From Arion vulgaris (lineage: Eukaryota > Mollusca > Gastropoda > Stylommatophora > Arionidae): a stretch of 64,000 nucleotides of DNA. The position numbers and the translations under genes are program-made. A model generated the notes under the pieces. It was not told the origin of the DNA. It worked only from the letters and a program-made list of their open reading frames with translations, and did no database searches. Below, in pieces: positions 45,301 to 56,344 of the stretch (positions within the stretch are counted from its first letter, which is position 1; each line of letters begins with the position of its first letter). The DNA lies in NCBI GenBank assembly GCA_020796225.1, contig CM036753.1, positions 77,117,865-77,181,864 of the forward strand, in the 5' to 3' direction.

Positions 45301-45477
45301 GGTGGTCTTCTTGTGGCAATTTGTCTCCTTAATTGATCATGCTATTAGTTATACACATTTACACTAAAGTCTATGTTGTGGTAAAAATATGGGAACCTAC
45401 AATAAAAAGAAGGTGATGACAGAAGTCAGCAAAGCAGAGTTGACCAAGCCTCTACTCATTGCACTTCAGTGAGTAAA

Positions 45478-46275
45478 CATAGTGATCTGATCTCTTTCTT
45501 ACACAGGAAGATCTCAGAAACAGTGGACAAATTTGTAGCACTGATGAAGGCCCACAATGTAATTTTGAAGATGGTGAAGTGTTTATAGCAATTCTTATTC
45601 TAATCTTTTTAAAGAATTTTGCCAGAATAATGGCTATGCTTCCCACTTTTATCAAGTTTTCAACTGCCAAGGGGTTCTATTATATTGTGTGTTCAACTTT
45701 AACACAGGAAGATCTCAGAAACAGTGGACAAATTTGTAGCACTGACGAAGGCCCACGATGTAATTTTGAAGATTGTGAAGTGTTTATATCAATTTTTATT
45801 CTAATCTTTTTAAAGAATTTTGCCAGAATAATGGCTATGCTTCCCACTTTTATCAAGTTTTCAACTGCCAAGGGGTTCTATTATATTGTGTGTTCAACTT
45901 TAACACAGGAAGATCTCAGAAACAGTGGACAAATTTGTAGCACTGACGAAGGCCCACGATGTAATTTTGAAGATTGTGAAGTGTTTATATCAATTTTTAT
46001 TCTAATCTTTTTAAAGAATTTTGCCAGAGTAATGGCTATGCTTCCCACTTTTATCAATTTTTAACTGTCAGGGGTACTATTATATCATGTGTTCAACTTT
46101 AACACAGGATATACATTTTATCATATATCACCAACTAAGTAGAGAAGGACCAAAACTAACTCCCTACACAGGGATCACTGGAAAATACCTGTATCACTGC
46201 ATGAAAGGGGTGGGGGAAGAACTGAGTAACTTTGGAGTGAGCAATTAACTTCTATGCAACAGAGACTCCCAAAAC
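45478..46275 (-). mobile_element. SINE-D with internal 201-bp triplication
   Basis: Head side at the right (gggagtctctgttgcatag on the minus strand), 3' side at the left. The segment beginning acacaggaagatctcagaaa occurs at 45501, 45702 and 45903, with a terminal stub at 46102: three units of about 201 bp. Because 201 is a multiple of 3, a 161-codon plus-strand ORF runs through them; I do not regard it as a gene. Confidence 0.85.
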
Positions 46276-47690
46276 TTTAGTATGTGCATCAAAAGAAAAT
46301 ATGAATAACTGCTCTTAGAAAGAAACTGACATAGCATGCTGACTGACATGTGATCATTATTTATGAAAACTCCCGGAAAAGAATATAGGCTTTGTTAGTG
46401 TTTCTTACATGAGCTGGGACAGCACAGATACAGTGAGCTGGATTTGATCACTAATGTATGGTGATCAACTCTTGGCACAAACCATAGTCTACACATATGA
46501 AAATGGGTAACAGATTTTATGAGTTGGGGGTAGTGAGTTTAGAACTGTCGCCAGATCTACTGTGTAAGTGCTCTGCAACATTCAGCTAGCTGAAACTGAA
46601 AAAGGACAGCTAACCTGGAGGAAGCGGTATGATCTAAGTGCATACATGATGGTTCTTATCAGTATTCCTGTTAATTTAATTTAAATAGTTTTAATACGGT
46701 ATAACTACAACATATTTTTGTTCGTTGAACTGAAAAACTGAAGCAATATTACCTAAACAAAACTTCATAACATTTCTGGCCGATGTATTTATTATTATTT
46801 TTAAAACCAAGAAAAGAAATACAGCCCAAAATATGAGACAGAAGAAAAGCAAAATAAGTAACTGAATCTTTGTAATCAGTATTTTAATATGACAATATGC
46901 TTTTAATATCAATATTTACTTAGTATGCTCTTCCAATATCACATAGGAATGATGAAAAATAACATTAGTTTAATGATTGGGACAACAAATATGAGTAGGT
47001 TATGCCATGTATGAGTTTCTCAGTTTGATTTCACAGATTCAGAGACTTTGAACCTGGCTTATTTATTCATTAAAAGAATGAACAGCAACATGTAGTATAG
47101 TGTGCAACTTACTTCAAAACTGTATGTGACCATACATAATATATGCATAATTATATGGTGCATTTATTGTTATACTACTTATTATATTTGGCATAGCATA
47201 ATTTGATATTAAGATGTATAGTGAAAGTATAGTCGTAATAATAAATAATAATAGTGTAACACTAACAGTGTGTAGGATCAGTACTAAACTTTAGTCTAAA
47301 AAGTAACGGTCTGCGGAGTAAGAAGCTGATATTCAGTGATATTACACATTACAAAAGGATCGAAATAAAAAATGCAATAGACTAGTTCATACTTTTTTGG
47401 TAAAGTGCATAGTATAGTTTTCAATAGCGTTACTACTAAAGCAAAAATACTGTGCTATTGTTAGTTATCTGTAGCTATGAATGATGATACTGACATACGT
47501 TTCATAACAATTGGACTATTGGTTGGCTTGGTAAAAAAGGTACCACAACTACTGGACACAAAAATGAAATTCACAATGTCTACAGAAGTGAGCATAATTA
47601 CAACGGCGACAAGCGGTCAATCACATTACAATGTCAAAATTTGTAAACGTTAATATTAGATTGACACAGATAGCCGGGAAAGGGTCGAAC
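46276..47690. other. KDM3 intron 1, first part; no element recognised
   Basis: AT-rich intronic sequence just downstream of exon 1. No repeat shared with the rest of the window was noticed. Confidence 0.45.
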
Positions 47691-47696
47691 ACTTAC

Positions 47697-47852
47697 TGTA
47701 AAATCAGCGTTGCTTGTATCCCGAGTAGAAACAGCGCGTATAAAACCAGGCCGCCATTCCCACTCTGAAATTTTAGTAACTTTAAGTTTTCCAGCACTCT
47801 TTACAGACATGAAGCGTTTACCAACAAGTTCTTCTCTGCTTCTGCAAGCCAT
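47697..47852 (-). CDS. KDM3: KDM3/JMJD1 family demethylase, exon 1 with start Met
   Basis: This is 156 bp, 52 codons, from ATG at 47852 to a GTAAGT donor at 47696. It encodes MACRSREELVGKRFMSVKSA, then WEWRPGFIRAVSTRDTSNAD. Vertebrate JMJD1C/KDM3 proteins start with M followed by R-ELVGKRFL and have W--G-IRAVSHRDS-NPDL, so both the start and the frame are supported. Phase 0 at the donor joins to VLVEFDD in exon 2. The protein is expected to be a nuclear histone demethylase; only this N-terminal part, about 142 residues over three exons, is in the window. The upstream ATG context (gagatATGGC) is acceptable. Confidence 0.93.
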
Positions 47853-48439
47853 ATCTCACTCATTGATGCTTAATACAATTAATGTTTTGAATATTTTATG
47901 AAGAAACTGGCACAAGATTCCAAGGAATGTCACTACAGCCGATTACGTCGTGGATGAATACACTAGTAGGTCAAAGGTCACATTTTGTGTGCTTCCGCTA
48001 AACAAAAGTAGTTCTCAATGAGACGTAAACTTATCTTGATCCTAATATTTCAGTTTATTACGCACATCAACTGTAATATAAATTTATTTAAATTGAAAGT
48101 GATTATGACAATGTAGTAATCACATTTCTGGAGTTGCATTATGAACGACAGATTTAGTAGAACATGTACTAGTATAGTAACCTAGCAGACACATCAAACT
48201 GAATCTGAACGATATAATCCTTTGACACATTCCGTCACATAAAAACACACTCCTCGCATGCAGATCTATTTAATATATAAATATCAAGTGATTCATAAAT
48301 CTGATAGAAACCAACCGATACTACTTTACTTATAATATAACAACACCGATGAAATATTGTACAGTTGCAAGAGAAATAATGCTGACGACCGACTAGCGAA
48401 GATGCACTTTTGGAGAAAACATTTATTTGTTGACCTACA

Positions 48440-48500
48440 TGTGGTTATGTTTTGGTCACGTGACAACTGTGACGACATAAAGATGGCTGCCGTCTAACTT
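48440..48500. promoter_or_regulatory. Putative bidirectional promoter elements
   Basis: Contains the 10-bp palindrome gtcacgtgac (48455-48464), an E-box of the USF/TFE type, and aagatggctgcc (48480-48491), close to the YY1 consensus usually found at transcription start sites. It lies about 600 bp upstream of the KDM3 start codon on one side and about 150 bp upstream of a plus-strand ATG with a good splice donor on the other. Function is inferred. Confidence 0.5.
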
Positions 48501-48641
48501 TGGGGAAATTAAACCATTTTGAATTCTGAGCATTTGCGAAGCAGGCGTAATGGAGTATTTAAGTTAAAATAGCTAATGTTAAGGCAAGTTGGAATAGGTC
48601 ACCTTAAACTCGGGCAATAAAAGACACCAAACCAACCATAA

Positions 48642-48673
48642 ATGGTGTCGGCAATTCTTTCCAGGCTTGTCAT
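48642..48673 (+). CDS. Possible first coding exon of a divergent gene
   Basis: ATG at 48642 opens MVSAILSRLV and is followed by cat|gtaagtag, a strong donor, after 32 coding bases (phase 2). The hydrophobic and basic start could be a mitochondrial targeting sequence. No second exon was recognised to the right, so the gene is not identified. Confidence 0.3.
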
Positions 48674-48679
48674 GTAAGT

Positions 48680-49393
48680 AGACTTCCTTTAACTTTAAGA
48701 TTATAATTTCAAAAGATTGGTTACAATTTATTCATCATAGGATAGGTCATAGGACCCACTCATTCTTCCTAAGTTTAATATTTATTCTTGAGATGACGTG
48801 AGGCGATTTGTATTTTGGATCTTATTGTGAAAATCTTGTTTACTGTCGTCACTAGTTCTTATTCTTTTTATCGTCCATTTTCCACTTCTAGGGCCAGTAG
48901 TACAAGTCAAGTAATTAAATATACTTTATTCGATCATCAATATTCAATATTATTCTCATCATCATAGGTAGGGCATAGACTTCACTTATGAACTGGTTTT
49001 GTCATGGAAGTATACTTTTTATAAGCTGCTGTTTAAATTTCCATATTATCAATCTATATTATATGCAGTGTTTAGTTTACCTACATTTATGATTATTTAT
49101 GTATGTTTATCTTATAGTATAGGTGTCTATTTTATTACCTTGAAAGCTCAACTGGCTTACAAGCCTATATAATGAAATTAGAAGTAATATTATTCTAACA
49201 GTAACATATTTTATAGTGTCCATCTATATTAACTTATTCAACTGAATTTCCCACCTTTGATTGGAGTTGAAGATTAATTCAACACAATCATTGTTACATA
49301 TGTATGCATCTCATAGTAAATGATTGTGACTCACTTGATAATATCTGGTAACAAATAACTATCTGAATTAGAAATGGCTGATGTAATCTTTGA
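48680..49393. other. No recognisable feature
   Basis: AT-rich; would be intron if the 48642 exon is real. Confidence 0.4.
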
Positions 49394-49401
49394 AATTATC
49401 A

Positions 49402-49653
49402 AAACTTCTTTGTACGCTCCATATTGACCACTTGTTAACCACTCTTTGTGATTTATATGCGATCTGAGCCTAAGAGCGATTGTATGTTGTGCCAATTATA
49501 CGCCTACAAGTAGACCAGCACATCCGATTCATGCGACGCTTTTTTTTACTAGGGTAACTTCTCTAGGCCCCTACATAAGTCGCCTCCTACGACATGCCTT
49601 GTAGGTCACAGTGTTACTATTCTTTACTCCCTGCGAGCCCCGAGCACACTGGC
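49402..49653 (-). mobile_element. SINE-A copy with 8-bp TSD
   Basis: Minus-strand full copy; TSD aattatca at 49394-49401 and 49654-49661. Confidence 0.88.
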
Positions 49654-49661
49654 AATTATCA

Positions 49662-50354
49662 GGACTAATGTTATCCAGACATTTCATTGGATTCTTTTTG
49701 AGGCTGGTTAATAACAAAATAATGAGCACAGAATGTTGATCAATCAATTTTATTACTGTAGCTAATACTGCATGAATTTAGAATATTTGTTTTACTGATG
49801 AAATAGTTATGTAAAGATTTGTCAGATCAAGCCGACTACAAGTTTCTTTGAGCATGTTGAAAAGGACGTTCAGAATGTATGCAAAGAAAAAAGTTTTAGT
49901 GTATTAACAATCAGCATATAGTAAATAATAACTTTGACCATTAAGAAAACTGGACACCCACATTGCAGAAATTGATTGTAATACAAAAATTGATAACAAG
50001 ATATGTACAATATTTCCAAAACTATTATATATTCACGTCATCCAATTTTAAGTCAAAGTTTACTATACTTTCTGTGTAGATATTATAATACAAAGAATAG
50101 TGTAGACACAGTGACATTTAGTTTGAAGATAATCACAGTTTAATTATTGTGTTATATCCAATAAGAATGATATAGCAATATTCTTGTATTGTATTTATGA
50201 AACTTAAATCAAATCATTTCAAAGCTATGGTTGTAATCACTACTTCTTTAATAGCTGATCATGTCTGTAAAATTCTAGAGCTGTTATCCATCTCTTTTAT
50301 CAGCTATCTTAAATATTATAGAGTTCAGCTGTGCAACATATTTTCTCTTTCTAG
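49662..50354. other. No recognisable feature
   Basis: AT-rich. Confidence 0.4.
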
Positions 50355-50585
50355 GCGGTAGTGAGCTTGATCACAATACAAGTGTACCTGGATCAAACTC
50401 AGTGGTGGGCAGTTTGTAAGAAAATTTATTTCCGTTGATTTTTACAAACGATAAAAATAAACCTCACCGTTCAGAAAGCAATGACAAACTACTGAATGTA
50501 TATGGTGCCTAGAAAATCAACAATGCGTTTATTGTGGTTGATGGCAAAGTCCTGTAAAGAATATACCACTATTTGAATTCATTTC
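50355..50585 (+). mobile_element. SINE-C copy
   Basis: Plus-strand copy: ggcggtagtgagcttgatca, B-box-like ggatcaaactc, aacctcaccgttcagaaagc, ending near caatcctg. The A box is damaged. Confidence 0.85.
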
Positions 50586-51284
50586 AATCCTGTATAGCTA
50601 GCTCTCTTTGTTATCCTGTATTACTCGCTTTCTTTACATAAATTATGTGTATTGTCAAAGTTTTTTCTGTCTATCCTCTACTCATATTATTTCCTAAAAC
50701 TTTCTAATATGCCTACATCACATACTGGTTTCTATCAACACATTAATCTTCTATCAGTATTTTGGGTGTAGACATGATTTGAAATTGGCAAATAATGAAA
50801 CAGAATAAACAGCTATTATTTTCTTTTAACTTTTATGTAGACATGAACCTTATTAACACCTGTTTGCTAAAGATGAGTTTTTGTTGTTGCTAGTTATTGA
50901 ACATAACGTTATAGTTTGTAGAGTTATTATATTTTCTTAACAATTATACAGTGAGGTTAGTATAGTATGGGCTTTCTAAACTGGTAAATAGTTGATTTGG
51001 AAGATCAATATCACAGCATTACTATTTAACCCAGCCTGTGCCCTAAAAACTATTCAGATAAAACCCTTAACATAAACAGTAGAGATGTTGGTGCTGTAAT
51101 TAGATAATCAATGAACTGATGGGGCATTATATTTGTGTGTGCTTGTAACTAGTACAAGTCTTAATTAAGAACCACTGATTTAGAGGAATACAAAAAATAT
51201 ATTTCTAGCAGTAACACAAATTACCACACTGATCTGATTAGGACTGATTTTTAAACAGGAACATTATAGTTGACATATGCACAC
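50586..51284. other. No recognisable feature
   Basis: AT-rich. Confidence 0.4.
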
Positions 51285-51805
51285 ACTTGTGTGTTCCCCG
51301 GGGCTCTCAAGGGGAGAAAAGAATAGTGACACTTTGACCTACAAGGCATGTCGTAAGAGGCGACTGAGGTAGGGCCTAGTGAAGCTACCCTAGTAAATAA
51401 ACAGCGTCACAGAAATCGGATGTGCTGGCCTACTTGTAGGCGCATAACTGGCACATCGTAGTCACTCGCCCGAATGGTTACCAGAGTCCAAATTTGGGGT
51501 GTAAAGAATAGAACCACTGTTACCTGCCACGCATGTCGTAAGAGGCGACTAAGGAGGTTTGGCTGAAATCGGATGCACATGTCCTAAATGTGTAGAAGTC
51601 TATGCGTTTAGAGGCCTGACAAACCAATGTGCAACGTATACAGGTTCTTGGCAAAGATCAAACATATCACAAAGAGTGATTAAAATTGGTCAGAAGAACA
51701 AACGCAAAGAAGAAGAGAACGTAGTCGCTTTTGGGCTTGGATCACATACAAATCACAAAGTGTGGTTAACAAGTGGTCGATATGGAGCGTCAAGAAGAAG
51801 AAAAC
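51285..51805 (+). mobile_element. SINE-A interrupted by SINE-B
   Basis: The 5' part (tgtgttccccggggctctca to cataactggcacatcgtag) and the 3' part (gtagtcgcttttgggcttgg to gcgtcaagaagaagaaa) are collinear with other SINE-A copies. They are separated by the SINE-B at 51467-51719. Confidence 0.9.
51467..51719 (+). mobile_element. SINE-B nested in SINE-A
   Basis: Full copy from cgcccgaatggttaccagag to gcaaagaagaagagaa. Flanks cgtagtcact (51457-51466) and cgtagtcgct (51720-51729) form a 10-bp TSD with one mismatch. SINE-B was therefore mobile after this SINE-A copy inserted. The 110-codon ORF across it is incidental. Confidence 0.92.
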
Positions 51806-52517
51806 ATATGCACTCGCACTTAATTTTCCCCACGGGAATATATGGTTGCAGATGCCACTGCACAGATTTATATTCTAAAACATCTTATTAAGTTCCATTT
51901 ATCCGACTTCAACATCCCTGATCTTTTCTGTAGTTTTATGGTATCACAACACACTTATTTCATAGGTAGTTCTGTTTACGCCATTTCAAACTATATAGCA
52001 TCATGTCTTTCTGACTTGTGCTCTCTCTCACCGTCTCTCTCTTTGGATTTGCTTTCACAGATGTCTATAGAATATAAAGACAAGTCACAGCATAAATAAA
52101 AATCACCCCAAAAAAATATGTTCACTAATCAGGTGACTTGTTATGACTCATTCACAATATCATTGATAAAGCATACATTGATTGCACACGTGCAGCCATT
52201 AGATATTACCATTATTGGAAATGTTAAGTGGGTTTTTTATTTAGATAACCGAAACCTCAGATAGTCATTATCATAATTCCTCTTATGAAGTATATATTAA
52301 TTTCAAATGTAACACATATATATTTATTTATTATATGTACTTCTTTGAATCAGTGGGCTTGATCGACCTTGAGTTCTTTGATAGTTTTGTTGTGAATTAA
52401 CATTTCTTTTATTTACAAACTATCAGTATTTTTAGTAGTGAAATAGAAGTATTAGATGTAAACATAGAAATATAATGAATAATACACTAGTAAATTCCTA
52501 AATGTCCCTTGTTTTTT
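51806..52517. other. No recognisable feature
   Basis: AT-rich; CT-rich stretch near 52020. Confidence 0.4.
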
Positions 52518-53390
52518 GACTGTTGGCTTTCCCCAGGTGGATGATAGAATTGGTTGTCCACTCTTGTCGTTAAGGGTAGGGGTGGGAGCTTTAGTTTGCT
52601 TCCAGGGCCAAATGAATTGCCCTTGTTGTGTTATATTCGTGTTTATTTAGTGTGATCTCGATATTGTCTATCCATCTTTTTCTTGGTCTTTCCTTGGCTC
52701 TAGTACCTGATCTCTTTTTATTGTATGCTGTTATTGGTTGTATCCCATTCTCGTTAAATGTCCAAACATTTGTTGTCTTTCAATGTATTCGGTGCATGAA
52801 GTTATGCCCACTCTGCTTATAATGTCCTTGTTATTTTGTAGTCTATCTTTCCTTGTGACCCGACCGTCTTCCTCAAGCATTTCATTTCACACGTGGTGAG
52901 CTTTCTGTGGTGTGTTGCTGTCGGAGACCAAGTTTGGCACTGGTAACCTAGTGCTGGTAGAAAATACTTTATCATCTTTCTTGTTACTACCATCTTGGTG
53001 TTTTAGTAATAGTGCCAACTCGTAGGTCACTGTATTTGCTTTTTGGCATCTTGTCTCTATTTCTCTATCAAGTTTTCCGTCCTCTGTGAAAATGCTGCCT
53101 AAATATTTGAATTCGAGTCTTGCTTACTCTGGTGTTGTCTATTTGTATGTTTGCCTGGCTTGGTGTTCTGCTGATTTTCATGGTCTCGGCCTTTTGTGTC
53201 TTGATTTTCATGCTGTCCTTCCTGCATGCTACCAACAATTAATTCATATGATGTTTTAGCTGTTATTCATCTTCATAGATTAGATTTTGGTCATCTGCGA
53301 AAAGTGTCCCTTCTTTTGACTTTTTAAAATGAAATCTATTTTCTTCTCACGGTTTGCCCTGAGTGTGAGGTTTGTTGTAGTCATTGTTTA
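52518..53390 (-). mobile_element. LINE RT/C-terminal remnant
   Basis: Minus-strand reading: RKRWIDNIEITLN near 52670, CQTWSPTATHHRKLTTCEMK near 52900, and RT thumb-region remnants to 53390. Homologous to 4435-4690. Many stops. Confidence 0.7.
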
Positions 53391-53834
53391 TTTATTGTGT
53401 ATATAAGTGATTATTTATCTCCACCGTGTCTCTGAATATTATACTGAGCATTCCTTTTTTATGATTTCATATTTACCAATTGAATCGATCCAACGATTTA
53501 AGCAGTTGTGAAGTACCCGTTGTACAAGTAGAACTGTATGCCAGAGGAGCAGAGTGAGGAGTGTGTTTAAACAGAGAGTCACGGGAACCGTCAGTATGCA
53601 TACTCTTCGATATCCGTTGGGGGAGACTGAGCACCTGTGAGGCTGCCCGGAGTGTAATGACGTCAGTTTAGTAACAAATAACCAATAAATTAAACAATTT
53701 ATTTTCATCAAGAAGAGTGTGGCATTCTCAGATACTTTTAGAACTATGTTCAGGTTTATCGGCACATAAGAGCACTATCTCTGTTATCCTGTCAAGCATG
53801 TATCCTAACTTCTATCCTTAGTAGATTTGGGAGC
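53391..53834. other. No recognisable feature
   Basis: A 108-codon minus-strand ORF at 53439-53765 has no motif I recognise. Confidence 0.4.
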
Positions 53835-54000
53835 TTCTGTGGTGTTGAGGTATGGTGGTCACCTCTCGCTTCAAAAGTATTCGGTTCGTTTCCCGCGTAA
53901 AGTGAGCAGACTATTTCTCCAATGATCATTGATCGTAGGTGAGATCTAGAGCCTAATCATATCGGCTACTGGCGATAAAACGTAGGTCCCGTGTTCACTT
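53835..54000 (+). mobile_element. SINE-D 5' part
   Basis: tRNA-like head with ggttcgtttccc as B box near 53883, then aataaaacgtaggtcccgtg as in the body of the copy at 22680-23112. Truncated at its 3' side. Confidence 0.65.
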
Positions 54001-54169
54001 TGAACATATCAAAGAATCACTAAAAACAAAACATGTTACTGCCTGTAGTACCGCTTTTTTGGGGCGGCGTAGGACAGGTGGGATTAGAGCCTTCAGAATT
54101 TAGTGGCTAGTGCAGTCGCCGAGAAGCTGTTCAGGTTAGGATTTTTTCATTTATGCCCACAACAGAAAA

Positions 54170-54250
54170 ATCCTTGACTTTACCGTGAATTGAACACGGG
54201 TCTCCCACATGGGAGCCGCGCTCTAATCTATTCGACCAGACGTTCCTATG
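54170..54250 (-). mobile_element. tRNA-Gly(CCC)-like sequence, probably a SINE head
   Basis: The minus strand has ctcccatgtgggagacccg and gttcaattcacgg, closely resembling the anticodon and T arms of tRNA-Gly(CCC). The acceptor stem does not pair and the D arm is poor, so this is a pseudogene or SINE head, not a working tRNA. Confidence 0.55.
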
Positions 54251-55197
54251 ACAGTCTAAAATCAACGAGAGTGTACTGGAAAATTGCTGCCCAGCACACA
54301 TCGCTAATAACAATTAGAGTTCCTACACATATTAATGCTCTTCAAAATTACTTCGGGGACTCTCGCCTGTGCAACGAAGCTCGTGCACCACTACTTAGAT
54401 CGTTCTGTGTAGCAAAAATATCGAAGCACAAATGATTATTCATCGAAGTGCAACGATGATGGTCTAATTATTCAGTATCTATGTATGTTGCTTAGTTAAC
54501 TTTCTTTGTTATTACAAAATAAATATTAAGATTTGATAAACCAGTTGGAAATGTTGAGCTCTAGAAATAGTGTCGCAATTTGTTGGAGTCACACCAATTT
54601 TGTGTATTAGTTGGTTATTGATCTTTGAAAATGCAAATTTGAAATTGTTCTCGATGGCAAGCACATAGTGTCAAGAACTATTTTTAGAGTTTGTCTTTAC
54701 AAGGTAGCTTGACAAATTACATGTTATCCCTTAAAGATATAGGTCAATGTTGAAATTGTATATTACAGATATAAACTTTGTAGTATAAACTATCTTTTGA
54801 ACCCCAATGTTTACGGTCTTATGTGCTGGCATGTTCAAATCCTCTATCACATCTTCTAACAATATTAACCGTGGTTTTCTTTTTTCCGATGCTTGTTATC
54901 ATTTGTTTGGTTTGGGTTCGTTTTGTCACCAATAGTAACCACTCGCTGTGAGATGCCTTGTTCTTGTCTTGTAGAATGTCTAAATTGTTATTCTGTTTTT
55001 TTTTTGTGGTTTTTTGTTCAATGCTGTCTAATAATTGTGTTGTGCAGCGTGGCTTAATAGTGAGATAACTGCACATGTTACACTATCTTTTATTATATAT
55101 CGTATCTTTCCTGAAACATTGATTGATTTCCTGCTGTAGAAATCATTATTCTAATTAGGTCAATAACAGTGTGTGTTTCGACCTCTTTTGTTTTTTT
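54251..55197. other. No recognisable feature
   Basis: AT-rich with a T-run near 54995; short ORFs only. Confidence 0.4.
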
Positions 55198-55275
55198 TTT
55201 ACATAGGAAGATCTCAGTGGCTGTGCACGAACTCGGTTGCACATGTGAGGGTTTCCGGTGTCGTTTTGAAGAAGG
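55198..55275 (-). mobile_element. SINE-D fragment
   Basis: Shares acataggaagatctcagtgg and tgcacgaactcggttgcac with the 3' part of SINE-D at 22735-22815. Short and divergent. Confidence 0.6.
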
Positions 55276-55909
55276 TAAACAAAACAAATGAACGATATAC
55301 TGGAGAACCATTACCTTCAATACAAAGTAAACCATTCGATCTGATCTTGCCAGTAATAATAAATAATTCACTCAGATCTAATAAGCCGAGATTGCAATTA
55401 TAAATGTATCAAATCTGTGCTGTTGGTTTTCAATGTAGAACTGAAGTTTAACATTGCCTTCCTAATTAGGACAGTACGTGGAACTACAACTTTTTTTGGT
55501 TGCTATTTTACCATTTAATCTGACCTGAATTTGTGGGTAAGAAAAGTGTACTGAATGGACCAAATTGCGTCAGTTTTATTTTCGATTCCTGCTTATGTCA
55601 TTGTAGAAAGCAGAAGATAGACGAAAGACAGGAAATGGCTGTTAGAAAAACAAAAGTGTGTGTGAGCTTGTAGTTGTGGGTGTATGTTTTATTGATACTG
55701 GTGTTCGGCTTGGCTAAAGAGGTCAATATCGGTGCAGGAGCTAAGCCATCATCGGCTTGTTATTGATTGTAAGCTCGTGCTGTGTGTCGGCCGCCTATCT
55801 CTGACCAGGCCGGGATGTGAGGCAGGGACTACTTTCTTTCTTTGTGTTTGACCCACTATAGCAGATTTCCAAAGTTTGCACCAAAGTAAGCAAGCTGTGG
55901 CTTTGCTCT
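55276..55909. other. Mostly unique; left flank related to the right flank of the array
   Basis: The segment 55790-55865 (ctatctctgaccagg, gtgaggcaggga, actata) is similar to 60526-60605 at the other end of the 23-bp array. Confidence 0.5.
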
Positions 55910-56108
55910 GTTAAGAACGTTTCTTAGCTCTGTTTAGCATGTTCACTGGACTTGGTGCTTCCCTTTGGGTTCTTAGAACTCTTAATTCACTTAGCTCTAT
56001 GTAGAACCATTTTTAGCTCTATATAGAGTCGTTTCTTAACTCTATGTATAACCGTTTCTTAACTCTATATAGAGCCGTTTCTTAACTCTGTATAGAACTG
56101 TTTCTTAA

Positions 56109-56299
56109 CTATTATTTTTTTCGATCCAGAAGCACTTGAGCTCGGCGCCATGGACATCGTAACACTTCGGTTCGGTGCCACGAACACTGTAAATCTGAAG
56201 AACCTGTGCCTTTTATGCCAGCCCGCGGAATTGAACCGAACTTACAGGGGGCTTGTCACCCGTCGTCCAACGCGCTACAAGCCCGATGGGCAGGCGGGC
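56109..56299 (-). mobile_element. SINE-E, tRNA-derived, in the 23-bp array
   Basis: The minus strand starts cccgcctgcccatcgggctt, has an A-box-like tagcgcgttgg, B box ggttcaattcc and a tail cgaaaaaaataata. Flanking ttcttaa at 56102-56108 and 56300-56306 fits a TSD, though the host is itself repetitive. About 191 bp. Confidence 0.82.
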
Positions 56300-56344
56300 T
56301 TCTTAATTCTATATAGAACCGTTTCTTAACTCTATATATATATG

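Larger units (their letters stand above)
23343..47696 (-). other. KDM3 intron 1, about 24.4 kb
   Basis: Bounded by GTAAGT (47696-47691) and the tcctag acceptor (23348-23343) on the minus strand. It holds most of the transposons described separately, including an RTE LINE, the Tc1/mariner-like element and the 39-bp and 31-bp arrays. No exon that interrupts exons 1 and 2 is needed, because the junction reproduces the family sequence exactly. Confidence 0.85.

Noticed and set aside
45579..46064. 161-codon ORF
   Set aside because: Produced by a 201-bp (67-codon) triplication inside a SINE; antisense to the SINE.
51559..51891. 110-codon ORF
   Set aside because: It starts inside SINE-B; a similar start is seen in the other SINE-B copies (7504 and 60991).
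53439..53765. 108-codon minus-strand ORF
   Set aside because: No recognisable domain, no splice context or repeat relationship; left uncalled.
54170..54250. Functional tRNA-Gly gene
   Set aside because: Anticodon and T arms fit, but the acceptor stem does not pair and the D arm is poor.
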